Of a stretch of DNA of 64,000 nt, positions 44,144 to 56,844 are shown piece after piece. The notes beneath the pieces were generated by a model. It saw only the letters and a program-made list of their open reading frames with translations, was not told the origin of the DNA and did no database searches. Position 1 is the stretch's first letter; every line of letters begins with the position of its first letter. The position numbers and the translations under genes are program-made. Source of the DNA: Actinomycetospora straminea (GTDB lineage Bacteria > Actinomycetota > Actinomycetes > Mycobacteriales > Pseudonocardiaceae); NCBI RefSeq assembly GCF_028737255.1, contig NZ_JAQZAN010000005.1, forward strand, positions 186,001-250,000, in the 5' to 3' direction.

Positions 44144-44817
44144 CGGCACAGATCGACCCGACGACGCTCACCGTCGGGGTGCTGGGCGGCACCGGCGCCC
44201 AGGGCAAGGGCCTGGCCCTGCGCTGGGCTTGTGCCGGCATCAGCGTCGTCATCGGATCCCGCGACGCCGGTCGCGCCGAGGTCGCCGCCAAGGAGTACCG
44301 CGAGGCCACCGGTGTCGACCACGTTCGGGGCACCGACAACGCCACCTGCGCCGCCGAGTCCGACGTCGTGCTCGCCGCGATCCCGTGGGAGTCGCACGCC
44401 GAGACGCTGCGCAGCCTGGCTGCACCACTAACGGGCAAGATTCTTGTCGACTGCGTCAACCCGATCGGGTTCGACAAGAAGGGTCCGTACCCGCTGCCGG
44501 TCGAGGAGGGCAGCGTCGCCCAGCAGGCCGAGCACCTCCTTCCGCAGTCCCGGGTCACGGCGGCGTTCCACAACGTCTCGGCGGTGCTGCTCGCCGACCT
44601 CGAGCAGTCCGAGGTCGACTGCGATGTCCTCGTCCTGGGCGACGACCGCGACGCCACTGACGTCGTCCGCGCCCTCGCCGACGCCATCCCCGGCATGCGC
44701 GGGATCTACGGCGGGCGGCTGCGCAACGCCTACCAGGTGGAGTGCCTGACCGCGAACCTCATCGCGATCAACCGCCGCTACAAGGTCCACGCCGGCATCA
44801 AGATCACCGACCTCTGA
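44140..44817 (+). CDS. npdG: NADPH:F420 oxidoreductase
   Basis: A 225-residue F420-dependent NADP reductase: Rossmann motif [17 protein letters not shown], followed by SRDAGRAE at the end of strand 2, which suits NADP(H) rather than [31 protein letters not shown] and [14 protein letters not shown] are further family signatures. It supplies F420H2 from NADPH. Inside a catechol meta-cleavage operon this is unexpected and links to the LLM-class protein at 38581. The name follows the picrate-degradation genes of Rhodococcus/Nocardioides; 'fno' is an equal alternative. ATG 44140 overlaps the aldolase stop codon. Confidence 0.9.
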   Translation: MTAQIDPTTLTVGVLGGTGAQGKGLALRWACAGISVVIGSRDAGRAEVAAKEYREATGVDHVRGTDNATCAAESDVVLAAIPWESHAETLRSLAAPLTGKILVDCVNPIGFDKKGPYPLPVEEGSVAQQAEHLLPQSRVTAAFHNVSAVLLADLEQSEVDCDVLVLGDDRDATDVVRALADAIPGMRGIYGGRLRNAYQVECLTANLIAINRRYKVHAGIKITDL

Positions 44818-44880
44818 GCTGCGACGCCATCAGCGCCGCGCCACCTCCGAAGACCTCCTCGAGCACGACCTGGAGACGTC

Positions 44881-46761
44881 ATGTCAACGCCAGCCACCAC
44901 TCCCAGCACCTACACCGGCCGACTGCCCCAGGGCGCCCTCACCTCCGAGGCACCCGGCGCCCGCGTCGTCGCCGGACCGGACGCGGACGGCTTCGACACC
45001 GACGTCCTGGTCATCGGCACCGGACCCTTCGGCATCGCCACCGCTCTCGCCCTGGCCACCTACGGCATCCGGGTCCGCACGGTCACCCGCTGGAACTGGG
45101 TCGCCAACGGCCCCCGCGCCCACATCACCAACCAACGCACCCTCGAGGTCCTGCGCGACCTCGGCGTCGAGCAGGAGGCGCTCAAGCACGCCACCCCGTG
45201 GGAGCTGATGGGCGACACCCTGTTCGCGAGCAGCCTCACCGGCGACGAGATCGCCCGGCTGCGCACCTGGGGCACCGGCGACGAGCGCCACGGCGACTAC
45301 GTCCTCGGCAGCCCCTGTCCGCTCGCCGACATCCCGCAGCCCTACATGGAGCCCGTGCTGGTCGCCGCGGCCGCGGAGCGGGGCTGCGTCTTCGACTTCA
45401 ACACCGAGTACTGCGGCCTCGACCAGGACGACGACGGCGTCACCGTGCACCTCGCCAACGCCCTCGACGGACGCATCTACGACCTGCGCGCCCGTTATGT
45501 CGTCGGCGCCGACGGCGCACGCTCCCAGGTCGTCGCCGACCTCGACCTGCCCATCGAGGGCACCATCGCCCGCGCCGGCACCCTCTACACCCGCTTCCGC
45601 GCCGACCTCTCACGTCACGTCGAGCACCGGCCGAGCATCCTGCACTGGTTCATGCGCCCCGGCGCCAGCTTCGGCGAGATCGGCATGGGCCTGCTGCGCG
45701 CCATCCGCCCGTGGGACGACTGGATCGCCGGCTGGGGCTACGACATGGCCGACGGCGACCCCGACACCGACCCCGAGCGCGTCACCGCCAAGATTCGCGA
45801 GCTGATCGGCGACCCCGACCAGGACATCGAGATCGTGTCCTGCGCGCCCTGGTACGTGAACCAGGCCAACGTCACCCAGTGGTCGAAGGGCCGCGTGTTC
45901 TGCGGCGGCGACGCCGTGCACCGCCACCCACCGTCGAGCGGGCTGGGCTCCAACACGTCGATCCAGGACGGCCACAACCTGGCCTGGAAGCTCGCCTACG
46001 TCGTCCGCGGCTGGGCCAGACCCGAGCTGCTCGAGACCTACAACGACGAGCGCCGCCCCGTCGGCGAGCAGATCGTCGCTCGCGCCAACAAGTCGCGCGT
46101 CGACTACGCCCCGCTCAACGAGTGCTTCCGCACCGAGGGCGAGGCGGACCCCATCGCCGCCGGACTCGCCAAGCTGCGCGACCCCTCCCCGGCTGGCGTC
46201 GAGGTGCGCGCTGCGCTCACCGAGGCCCTCGAGCTCAAGAACCACGAGTTCAACGCTCAGGGCGTCGAGCTCAACCAGCGCTACACCTCCACCGCCGTCG
46301 TTCCCGATCCCGATGCCGCCCCGGAGGAGTGGCCTCGGGACCCCGAGCTCTACCTGCAGGCCACGACCAGGCCGGGCGCCAAGGTTCCGCACACCTGGCT
46401 GGTCGACGCGCGCGGACGGCGCACCTCGACCCTTGATGTCACTGGGCACGGCCGGTTCAGCCTGCTCACCGGATTCGCCGGGCAGGCGTGGGTCGCCGCG
46501 GTCCGCAAGCTCGACCTGCCGTTCCTCGACGCGGTCGTCGTCGGCGCCAAGGGGACCGAGGACCCCTACCGCGGTTGGGACCGCCTGCGTGAGGTCCACG
46601 AGGCCGGCGCCGTCCTCGTGCGACCCGACGGGTTCGTCGCCTGGCGGCACCTCGACGCCCAGTGGGACGACGACGACGCGCAGCGGGCGCTCGAGGACGC
46701 CCTTCACCAGGTGCTCGGGATCAAGGAGCCGCCGACAGCATCGGGAGCAGGGCCCTCGTGA
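44881..46761 (+). CDS. FAD-dependent phenol hydroxylase, TfdB/MhpA-like
   Basis: A 626-residue class A flavoprotein monooxygenase that would ortho-hydroxylate a phenol to a catechol, feeding the dioxygenase. The FAD motif VIGTGPFG is near 42-49, NGPRAHITNQRTLEVLRDLG follows, VVGADGARS is near 205, and GGDAVHRHPPSSGLGSNTS is near 342-360. The last two segments are closer to 2,4-dichlorophenol 6-monooxygenase (TfdB) than to MhpA. The C-terminal thioredoxin-like domain is present (LVDARGRRTSTLDVTG). This suggests a substituted phenol as pathway substrate. It starts 63 bp after npdG, at ATG 44881 after GGAG, and ends the operon. Confidence 0.9.
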   Translation: MSTPATTPSTYTGRLPQGALTSEAPGARVVAGPDADGFDTDVLVIGTGPFGIATALALATYGIRVRTVTRWNWVANGPRAHITNQRTLEVLRDLGVEQEALKHATPWELMGDTLFASSLTGDEIARLRTWGTGDERHGDYVLGSPCPLADIPQPYMEPVLVAAAAERGCVFDFNTEYCGLDQDDDGVTVHLANALDGRIYDLRARYVVGADGARSQVVADLDLPIEGTIARAGTLYTRFRADLSRHVEHRPSILHWFMRPGASFGEIGMGLLRAIRPWDDWIAGWGYDMADGDPDTDPERVTAKIRELIGDPDQDIEIVSCAPWYVNQANVTQWSKGRVFCGGDAVHRHPPSSGLGSNTSIQDGHNLAWKLAYVVRGWARPELLETYNDERRPVGEQIVARANKSRVDYAPLNECFRTEGEADPIAAGLAKLRDPSPAGVEVRAALTEALELKNHEFNAQGVELNQRYTSTAVVPDPDAAPEEWPRDPELYLQATTRPGAKVPHTWLVDARGRRTSTLDVTGHGRFSLLTGFAGQAWVAAVRKLDLPFLDAVVVGAKGTEDPYRGWDRLREVHEAGAVLVRPDGFVAWRHLDAQWDDDDAQRALEDALHQVLGIKEPPTASGAGPS

Positions 46762-47118
46762 ATCCCGGCCGGAGCCCGCCGGGACCGACAGCCCAGACCG
46801 CGACACAGCTGTCCCCGGCGCCGCTCTCAGCCCAAGGGCCGAGCGCGCCGCCGGGCAAGTCCTCGTCGGCAGCTTGATCGCCTTCGACCTCGTCTTCGTG
46901 CTCGCGACACTGACCAACCCGACGTGGTGGCGGTGGCTCGTGCTGGTCGTGATCGTCGTCGCGCAGTGGCCTTCGCGCACTTCACGCGTCTCTTCCGCTC
47001 GCCGTAGCGCGCTCGAGCTCGCTGGGCGACGTATCGAGCGGAAGAGCACCGCCTCGATTTCGTGCCACGTCCGGGCACGGACGATCACGTACTTGAGCGT
47101 TTTTCAGGTCACAGTGGG
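46762..47118. other. Intergenic region with att-like flank of tRNA-Ala
   Basis: No convincing gene. One frame (about 46850-46990) would encode a short hydrophobic segment, without a good start. Positions 47060-47080 hold CGTGCCACG and an inverted GGGCACG 59 bp from the tRNA end, matching the corresponding flank of repeat D. A run of T at 47099-47104 is on the wrong strand for tRNA termination. Confidence 0.5.
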
Positions 47119-47191
47119 TGGAGACGAAGGGAATCGAACCCTCAACCCCCGCCTTGCAAAGGCGGTGCTCTGCCAATTGAGCTACGTCCCC
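47119..47191 (-). tRNA. tRNA-Ala (anticodon TGC)
   Basis: A complete 73-nt cloverleaf. The acceptor arms GGGGACG and CGTCTCC pair with one G-T wobble, the D-arm reads TAGCTCAATTGGCAGAGCA, the anticodon loop is TTTGCAA, and the T-loop is TTCGATT; the discriminator is A and CCA is not encoded. In actinobacteria tRNA-Ile and tRNA-Ala usually follow gyrA together; here 3.5 kb separates them. Its 3' half recurs at 16.5, 32.2 and 36.4 kb, so it appears to be the parental integration site. Confidence 0.97.
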
Positions 47192-47196
47192 GAGGG

Positions 47197-47310
47197 TCAG
47201 GACGAGGTGGTCGCCTCGCGCCAGACGTCTCGCGTCGGTCGTTGATCGCGGTGGCGCCGGAGGAGCAGGGCGGCACCGGCGGCCAGGGCGAGCGTCACGA
47301 GTGCCTTCAC
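47197..47310 (-). CDS. DLW-39 family small membrane protein
   Basis: A 37-residue protein immediately upstream of tRNA-Ala on the same strand. It begins with a hydrophobic segment (LVTLALAAGAALLL), then a basic stretch, and ends in a RDVWREATTSS tail that corresponds to the DLW-containing tail of DLW-39 proteins found next to gyrA and tRNA genes in actinobacteria. GTG 47310 follows GGAAGGGG. The function is unknown. It is small and easily missed in automatic gene calling. Confidence 0.72.
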   Translation of the reverse strand: MKALVTLALAAGAALLLRRHRDQRPTRDVWREATTSS

Positions 47311-47574
47311 TGCACCCCTTCCGACGACGACCAGGCCTACGGTACCGCAGCACCCACACTCGTCCCCGAGCACGCGACGGGCACGTTGCGCATGATCGAC
47401 GGCCTCGCGGACCTGCCGGACGTGCTCCTCGCCGCCGCGAGGCACTCGCACGACATCCCTCGAGGGACCCGTCGCTCGGACCTGCCCCGGTGATCGTCCA
47501 CGGGTATCGCCGGGTGGCGGGCGGGCGGTAGGACTCACCCGTCGGACGACGAGGTCTCGTGGACGGGAGCGCGG

Positions 47575-48777
47575 ATGGCCGGGACGGATCGTGCCTACGT
47601 GGTGGGCACGTTCGACACGAAGGGCGAGGAGCTGCGCTACGTCGCCGGGCTCCTGCGCGACGCGGGGCACGCGGTGACGACGGTCGACGTCGGCACCAGC
47701 GACCCGGACGGGAGCACCGCGGACGTCACGTCGCGCGAGGTCGCCGGCGACGACGCGTTCACCGGCGACCGCGGGAGCTCGGTCGCGGCGATGTCCGCGG
47801 CTCTCGAGCGGTGGCTGCCGGCGCGCGACGACCTCGCCGGCGTCCTCGCGCTGGGCGGCTCCGGGGGGACCGCGATCACCACGCCGGCGCTGCAGCGCCT
47901 GGCGGTCGGCGTGCCGAAGGTCGTGGTGTCGACGGTGGCGTCGGGCAACGTCGCGCCGTACGTCGGCGCGGTCGACATGACGCTGATGTACTCGGTCACC
48001 GACGTGGCCGGGCTCAACCGCATCAGCCGCCGCGTGCTCGCCAACGCCGCGCACGCGCTGGGCGGGATGATCGCGGCTGAGACGCCGCCGGCGCAGGACC
48101 GGCCCGCGCTCGGCCTGACGATGTTCGGGGTGACGACGCCGTGCGTCACCGCCGTGGCCGAGGCCGTCGGCGACCGCTGGGACTGCCTCGTCTTCCACGC
48201 CACCGGCACCGGCGGGCGGGCGATGGAGAAGCTCGTCGACGACCGGCTGGTCGAGGCCGTCGTCGACGTGAGCACCACCGAGATCGCCGACCTCGTCGTC
48301 GGCGGCGTCATGGCCGCCACCGAGGACCGCCTCGGAGCTGTCGCGCGGACCGGCGTGCCGTGGGTGGGGTCGGTCGGCGCCCTCGACATGGTCAACTTCG
48401 GGGCGCCCGACACCGTGCCCGAGCAGTTCCGCGGGCGCACCTTCTACGAGCACAACGCGCAGGTGACGCTCATGCGCACCACGCCCGAGGAGAACCGGGC
48501 CGCTGGTGAGTTCCTCGCGCGGCAGCTCAACACCTGCCCCGGCCCCGTGCGCCTCGTGCTGCCGACCGGCGGCGTCTCGGCCCTCGACGCCCCCGGCATG
48601 CCCTTCGCCGACGCCGAGGCCGACGCCGCGCTCTTCGACACCCTGCGGCGGGAGTTCCGGGAGAGCGACGACCACCGCATCGTCGAGAGCCCCCACCACG
48701 TCAACGACCCCGAGTTCGCCGCGACGCTCGTCGCGGCGCTCGCCGAGGTCACCGAGAACCCCGGAGGACGCCCGTGA
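47575..48777 (+). CDS. Tm-1-like ATP-binding domain protein (UPF0261)
   Basis: A 400-residue protein of the UPF0261 family, corresponding to the N-terminal half of tomato Tm-1, a tobamovirus-resistance protein. The N-terminal [24 protein letters not shown] and the glycine-rich [19 protein letters not shown] are family landmarks. The molecular activity in bacteria is unknown. It is coupled (GTGA) to a TIM-barrel gene that corresponds to the other half of plant Tm-1. ATG 47575 follows GGGAG. Confidence 0.92.
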   Translation: MAGTDRAYVVGTFDTKGEELRYVAGLLRDAGHAVTTVDVGTSDPDGSTADVTSREVAGDDAFTGDRGSSVAAMSAALERWLPARDDLAGVLALGGSGGTAITTPALQRLAVGVPKVVVSTVASGNVAPYVGAVDMTLMYSVTDVAGLNRISRRVLANAAHALGGMIAAETPPAQDRPALGLTMFGVTTPCVTAVAEAVGDRWDCLVFHATGTGGRAMEKLVDDRLVEAVVDVSTTEIADLVVGGVMAATEDRLGAVARTGVPWVGSVGALDMVNFGAPDTVPEQFRGRTFYEHNAQVTLMRTTPEENRAAGEFLARQLNTCPGPVRLVLPTGGVSALDAPGMPFADAEADAALFDTLRREFRESDDHRIVESPHHVNDPEFAATLVAALAEVTENPGGRP

Positions 48778-49613
48778 CCCGCGCCGAGATCCTCGATCGC
48801 CTGCGCGCCAAGGTCGACCGCGGCGAGCCGATCGTCGGCGGCGGGGCCGGGACCGGCCTGTCCGCCCGCTGCGAGGAGGACGGCGGGATCGACCTCATCG
48901 TCATCTACAATTCCGGCCGATACCGCATGGCCGGCCGCGGTTCGCTCGCGGGATTGCTGGCCTACGGCAACGCCAACGACATCGTCGTCGAGATGGCGCG
49001 CGAGGTCATCCCCGTCGTGCGGCACACCCCGGTGCTCGCGGGGGTGAACGGCACCGACCCGTTCCTCATCCGTCCCCGCTTCCTGCGCGAGCTGCGCGAG
49101 CTCGGGTTCGCCGGCGTCCAGAACTTTCCGACCGTCGGCCTCATCGACGGCACCTTCCGGGTGAATCTCGAGGAGACCGGGATGGGGTTCGACCGCGAAG
49201 TCGAGCTCATCGCCGCCGCGCACGAGGAGGATCTGTTGACGACCCCGTACGTGTTCTCCGCCGACGACGCCCGCGCGATGACCGACGCCGGCGCCGACAT
49301 CGTCGTCTGCCACATGGGACTCACCACCGGCGGCTCGATCGGCGCGCAGACCGCGAAGTCGCTGGACGACTGCGTCGCGCTCGTCGACGAGTGGGCGCAG
49401 GCGGCGCTGTCGGTGCGCGACGACGTCCTGGTCCTCGTGCACGGCGGGCCCGTCTCGTCCCCGGACGACGCCGCGTACGTCCTGTCCCGCACGCGCACCT
49501 GCCACGGCTTCTACGGCGCCAGCAGCATGGAGCGCCTCCCCACCGAACAGGCCCTCACGGCCACGACCCGCGCGTTCGTCGACCTGCGCCCCACCCCCCT
49601 GGAGGAGATCTGA
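48774..49613 (+). CDS. TIM-barrel 'phosphoenolpyruvate hydrolase family' protein
   Basis: A 279-residue TIM-barrel protein: [19 protein letters not shown] at the N-terminus, [20 protein letters not shown], and [13 protein letters not shown]. It matches the family annotated as phosphoenolpyruvate hydrolase, equivalent to the C-terminal region of plant Tm-1-like proteins. The annotated activity has weak experimental support, so I treat the function as unknown. Its start overlaps the Tm-1-like stop codon and its own stop overlaps the next start. Confidence 0.9.
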   Translation: MTRAEILDRLRAKVDRGEPIVGGGAGTGLSARCEEDGGIDLIVIYNSGRYRMAGRGSLAGLLAYGNANDIVVEMAREVIPVVRHTPVLAGVNGTDPFLIRPRFLRELRELGFAGVQNFPTVGLIDGTFRVNLEETGMGFDREVELIAAAHEEDLLTTPYVFSADDARAMTDAGADIVVCHMGLTTGGSIGAQTAKSLDDCVALVDEWAQAALSVRDDVLVLVHGGPVSSPDDAAYVLSRTRTCHGFYGASSMERLPTEQALTATTRAFVDLRPTPLEEI

Positions 49614-50059
49614 TGCCCGAGACCCGCAGCAGCACGGTCATCCCGGCCGACGTCGACGCCGTCTGGCGCGTGGTGCGCGACTTCGACAGCCTGCCCGCCT
49701 GGGTGCCCGCGGTCGCCGCCTGCCGGCTCGACGGCGACGTCCCGGCCGACCAGGTCGGCGCGGTCCGCCGGCTCGCCCTCGACGGTGACGGCGGCACGGT
49801 CGTCGAGCAGCTGGTCGCCCTCGACGACCGCGAGCGGACGCTCACGTACGCCATCCTCGAATCGCCCTTCCCCGTGCAGGACTACCGCGCGACCATCCGC
49901 GTGTTCCCCGTGACCTCCTCGGGCGAATGCTTCGTCTCCTGGTCGGTCCTCTTCGACTGTGACCCCGGTGACGCCGAACGGCTCATGGCGTTCTTCTCCC
50001 GGGATGTGTTCGCCAGCGGACTGGAGGGCCTCGCGGCGCATTTGTCCTCGGCAGCGTGA
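49613..50059 (+). CDS. SRPBCC (Bet v 1-like) ligand-binding protein
   Basis: A 148-residue START/Bet v 1-fold protein: STVIPADVDAVWRVVRDFDSLPAWVPAV at the N-terminus, an antiparallel-sheet core (TYAILESPFPVQDYRATIRVF) and a long C-terminal helix. Such proteins bind hydrophobic ligands or act as cyclases. It is coupled to the TIM-barrel gene through TGATG with GGAGGAG upstream, so the three genes form one operon and may act on one small molecule. Confidence 0.87.
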   Translation: MPETRSSTVIPADVDAVWRVVRDFDSLPAWVPAVAACRLDGDVPADQVGAVRRLALDGDGGTVVEQLVALDDRERTLTYAILESPFPVQDYRATIRVFPVTSSGECFVSWSVLFDCDPGDAERLMAFFSRDVFASGLEGLAAHLSSAA

Positions 50060-50105
50060 CGCGCACGGCACGAATCGGGACCGGTGCGAACACCTCGTCA
50101 TTTCT

Positions 50106-50134
50106 TTGCTAATCTCGCGAGAGCAACGAATAGA
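50106..50134 (+). promoter_or_regulatory. lsr2 promoter with palindromic spacer
   Basis: TTGCTA (50106-50111) and AATAGA (50129-50134), separated by 17 bp, fit a vegetative promoter. The spacer contains the perfect palindrome TCTCGCGAGA (50113-50122), and the flanking TTGCT and AGCAA form a wider dyad, suggesting an operator. The segment is AT-rich compared with its surroundings. Confidence 0.45.
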
Positions 50135-50179
50135 CGGCACCTCATCGGTTCGATGAAGTAGTGAGGAGTCACGCCCGCC

Positions 50180-50590
50180 ATGGCGCAGAAGACCATCGTC
50201 ACCCTGGTCGACGACCTGACCGGCGAGGAGGCCGAGGACATCACGACGGTCGAGTTCGCTCTCGACGGTGTGACGTACGAGATCGACCTCGACGACAAGA
50301 ACAGCGCGAAGCTGCGCGACGCGCTCGCCGACTACGTCGCCGCGGCCCGCCGCACCGGCGGCCGGCGTTCCTCGGGCAGCGGCGGTCGCCGTCGCTCGGG
50401 CGCGGGGACGGGCACGCCGCGCGCGACCTCGCCCGGCGGCTACGACCGCGAGACCTCCAAGCAGATCCGCGAGTGGGCCAAGGCCCAGGGCTTCGAGGTG
50501 TCCGACCGCGGCCGCGTGCCCAACAACGTGGTCGAGGCGTGGGAGGCCCAGCGGAAGGGTTCCGACCACTCCGCGACCTTCTCGGGCTGA
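50180..50590 (+). CDS. lsr2: Lsr2 family nucleoid-associated protein
   Basis: A 136-residue xenogeneic silencer and DNA bridger. The N-terminal dimerisation domain (MAQKTIVTLVDDLTGEEAEDITTVEFALDG) is followed by an Arg/Gly/Ser-rich linker and the C-terminal DNA-binding domain with its AT-minor-groove motif RGR (SDRGRVPNNVVEAWEA). It is longer than M. tuberculosis Lsr2 (112 residues) because of the linker. ATG 50180 follows GAGGAG. The position between tRNA-Ile and tRNA-Ala is unusual. It could silence the AT-richer promoters of the acquired modules to the left, by inference. Confidence 0.96.
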   Translation: MAQKTIVTLVDDLTGEEAEDITTVEFALDGVTYEIDLDDKNSAKLRDALADYVAAARRTGGRRSSGSGGRRRSGAGTGTPRATSPGGYDRETSKQIREWAKAQGFEVSDRGRVPNNVVEAWEAQRKGSDHSATFSG

Positions 50591-50608
50591 GCACGACCCC
50601 CGAGCACG

Positions 50609-50645
50609 ACGACGGCCCCGGAGCGCGATGCTCCGGGGCCGTCGT
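50609..50645 (+). terminator. Strong terminator hairpin after lsr2
   Basis: A perfect 16-bp stem (50609-50624 with 50630-50645) around the loop GCGAT, 18 bp after the lsr2 stop. No long T-tract follows, as is usual in actinobacteria. It also shields the convergent tRNA-Ile. Confidence 0.85.
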
Positions 50646-50668
50646 GTCGTGGGGTGCACCCGTGGGGG

Positions 50669-50742
50669 TGGGCCCAGCTGGATTTGAACCAGCGACCTCG
50701 TCGTTATCAGCGACGCGCTCTAACCAACTGAGCTATGGGCCC
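50669..50742 (-). tRNA. tRNA-Ile (anticodon GAT)
   Basis: A complete 74-nt cloverleaf with acceptor GGGCCCA/TGGGCCC, D-arm TAGCTCAGTTGGTTAGAGC, anticodon loop CTGATAA and T-loop TTCAAAT. The discriminator is A and CCA is not encoded. It is downstream of gyrA and the DUF3566 gene, its usual actinobacterial place. Confidence 0.97.
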
Positions 50743-50824
50743 TCGCGGCGACCAACCGGTGCGGGCGCCACGGTACCGGACGGTCACGCGGCGCCGGACA
50801 CCCGGCCCCTGCCCTCCCGCCGCG

Positions 50825-51946
50825 CTAGTCGCGCTCGGAGAGGGTGACCTCGATGCCGCCGGCGACGTCGGCGGAGATGTTGTAGATGAACGCCGAGACG
50901 CTGGCCAGCGCGGTGAACAGGATGATGTTCACGACCCCGATCACCGCCGCGACGCCGAACACGCCGCCCGCGGTGATGAGCTCGCCGCCACCGCCCGAGT
51001 CCGACGTCAGGTCCTGGTAGGTGCCGTTGAGCTGCGCCCAGACGCCCATCCCGTCGAGCACCGCGTAGAGCACACCGACGGCGAACATCCACACGAAGAA
51101 CAGGGCCACGCCGAGCACGAGCGCGAGCTTGAGCACCGACCACGGGTCGAAGCGGCGCACCTGCAGGCTCGCCCGCCGCGGCGCCTTGGCCGTACGCGGA
51201 CGGCCCGCCGAGAGCTCCGTGACGTCGTCGGGCTCGCGGCGCGGCTCGTCGTCGTCACGGCGCATCCCGAGCTGCTCGGGGGTGAGCTGGTTGGTGGGCG
51301 CGTCGATGCCGGATCCGCTCGGCGCGCCCGTGCTGTCGGGCCGTGCGGTGCCCGACGCCGGCGCCGTCCGCACGGCGACGGGGATGCCGCCCGACGGCGT
51401 CCCCGACCCCTCGCCGGGTGGGCGCCCGTAGCCGGGGCCGCCACCCTGCGGACCGGGGCCGCCGGGGCGCGGGAACGGGCCCGACGGCGGCTGCGAGCCG
51501 CCCGGGCCGCCGGGACCCGCGGGGCCGGCCGGGCCACCCGCTCCGGGGCCCTGACCCGCCGGGCCACCGGGGCCCCCCGGGCCGCCCGGTCCGGGCCGCG
51601 GCGGCCCCGACGGCGCACCGCCGGGACGTCCCGCCGGCACCGGGCCCGACGGCGGGCCGGTCGCCACGCCGCCGCGCTGCCACGGCGGGGGCGGGCCCGC
51701 CGGGCCACCCGCGGGCGACTCGCCGCCGTCCGCGCCCGACCCGGACGCCGCGCCCGGCTCGCCGTCCGCCGGCTCGCCGGGCTTGCCGGGCTTGCCCTCG
51801 TCGACGGTCCCGACCTGCGTGGTCGAGTCCGCCTCACGGGTCCCGGGGTCCCCCGACCGATCGGCCTCCTGCGTGCCCGTCCGCGACCCGCCCGACGTCT
51901 CCGACGTCGCGGGGTTCGGCTCGTCCGGCTTGCTGGGTGTGCTCAC
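50825..51946 (-). CDS. DUF3566 domain-containing membrane protein
   Basis: A 373-residue protein. Residues 1-250 are low-complexity, rich in Pro, Gly, Ser and acidic residues (PGGPGGP-like runs), and probably disordered in the cytoplasm. The C-terminal ~120 residues form the conserved DUF3566 domain with two membrane helices (LALVLGVALFFVWMFAVGVL and GVAAVIGVVNIILFTALAS). The family always lies after gyrA in actinobacteria (Rv0007 in M. tuberculosis) and has no settled function. The GC-rich repeats in its DNA reflect amino-acid composition, not a mobile element. Confidence 0.92.
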   Translation of the reverse strand: MSTPSKPDEPNPATSETSGGSRTGTQEADRSGDPGTREADSTTQVGTVDEGKPGKPGEPADGEPGAASGSGADGGESPAGGPAGPPPPWQRGGVATGPPSGPVPAGRPGGAPSGPPRPGPGGPGGPGGPAGQGPGAGGPAGPAGPGGPGGSQPPSGPFPRPGGPGPQGGGPGYGRPPGEGSGTPSGGIPVAVRTAPASGTARPDSTGAPSGSGIDAPTNQLTPEQLGMRRDDDEPRREPDDVTELSAGRPRTAKAPRRASLQVRRFDPWSVLKLALVLGVALFFVWMFAVGVLYAVLDGMGVWAQLNGTYQDLTSDSGGGGELITAGGVFGVAAVIGVVNIILFTALASVSAFIYNISADVAGGIEVTLSERD

Positions 51947-52008
51947 GGCAGGACTCGTCTCGTCGCTCGGTGACGGGGCCGGGGGCGTCGGGGGACGACC
52001 GGGGCCGA

Positions 52009-54519
<2,511 letters not shown>

Positions 54520-54548
54520 GCGGCTCTCACCTTTCGCACTGTATCGGG

Positions 54549-54568
54549 GCCGGGGGTGCTCCCCCGGC
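54549..54568 (-). terminator. Hairpin in the gyrB-gyrA gap
   Basis: Perfect 8-bp arms (54549-54556 and 54561-54568) around TGCT, 29 bp upstream of gyrA. It may attenuate read-through from gyrB or shape the gyrA leader. Confidence 0.45.
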
Positions 54569-54637
54569 TCCCCGGTCGGCCCGTGCCGGCGTGTCCACGC
54601 AGGTCACCGGGCCGTCCGGGTCGCGGGCGAGGGCTCC

Positions 54638-54651
54638 GTTCCACGGGAAAC
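54638..54651. promoter_or_regulatory. parS-like ParB-binding site
   Basis: GTTCCACGGGAAAC matches the ParB site consensus GTTTCACGTGAAAC at 12 of 14 positions. It lies in the gyrB-gyrA gap about 7 kb from the oriC candidate, where parS sites cluster in actinobacteria. The two mismatches break the perfect dyad, so it may be a weak site. Confidence 0.5.
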
Positions 54652-54747
54652 GTCGCCACCCGCCCTCGACCTCGACTCGTTGGCCGCGCCAAGGGGATGC
54701 GCACGCCAGCACTCCTTCGTCGCGCTGTCCTGCGATCCCCGGCACGA

Positions 54748-56844
<2,097 letters not shown>

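Noticed and set aside
46850-46990. Short hydrophobic open frame after the hydroxylase gene
   Set aside because: There is one possible membrane segment, but no good start codon or Shine-Dalgarno, and the frame runs on into the tRNA. Too weak to call a gene.
13933-47191. Integrase, transposase or conjugation genes expected in integrated elements
   Set aside because: I looked for tyrosine or serine recombinase, Rep and FtsK-like motifs in all frames between the scars and found none.
51420-51710. Dense GC-rich repeats suggesting a tandem repeat or mobile element
   Set aside because: They lie inside the DUF3566 gene and encode its Pro/Gly-rich disordered N-terminus in frame.
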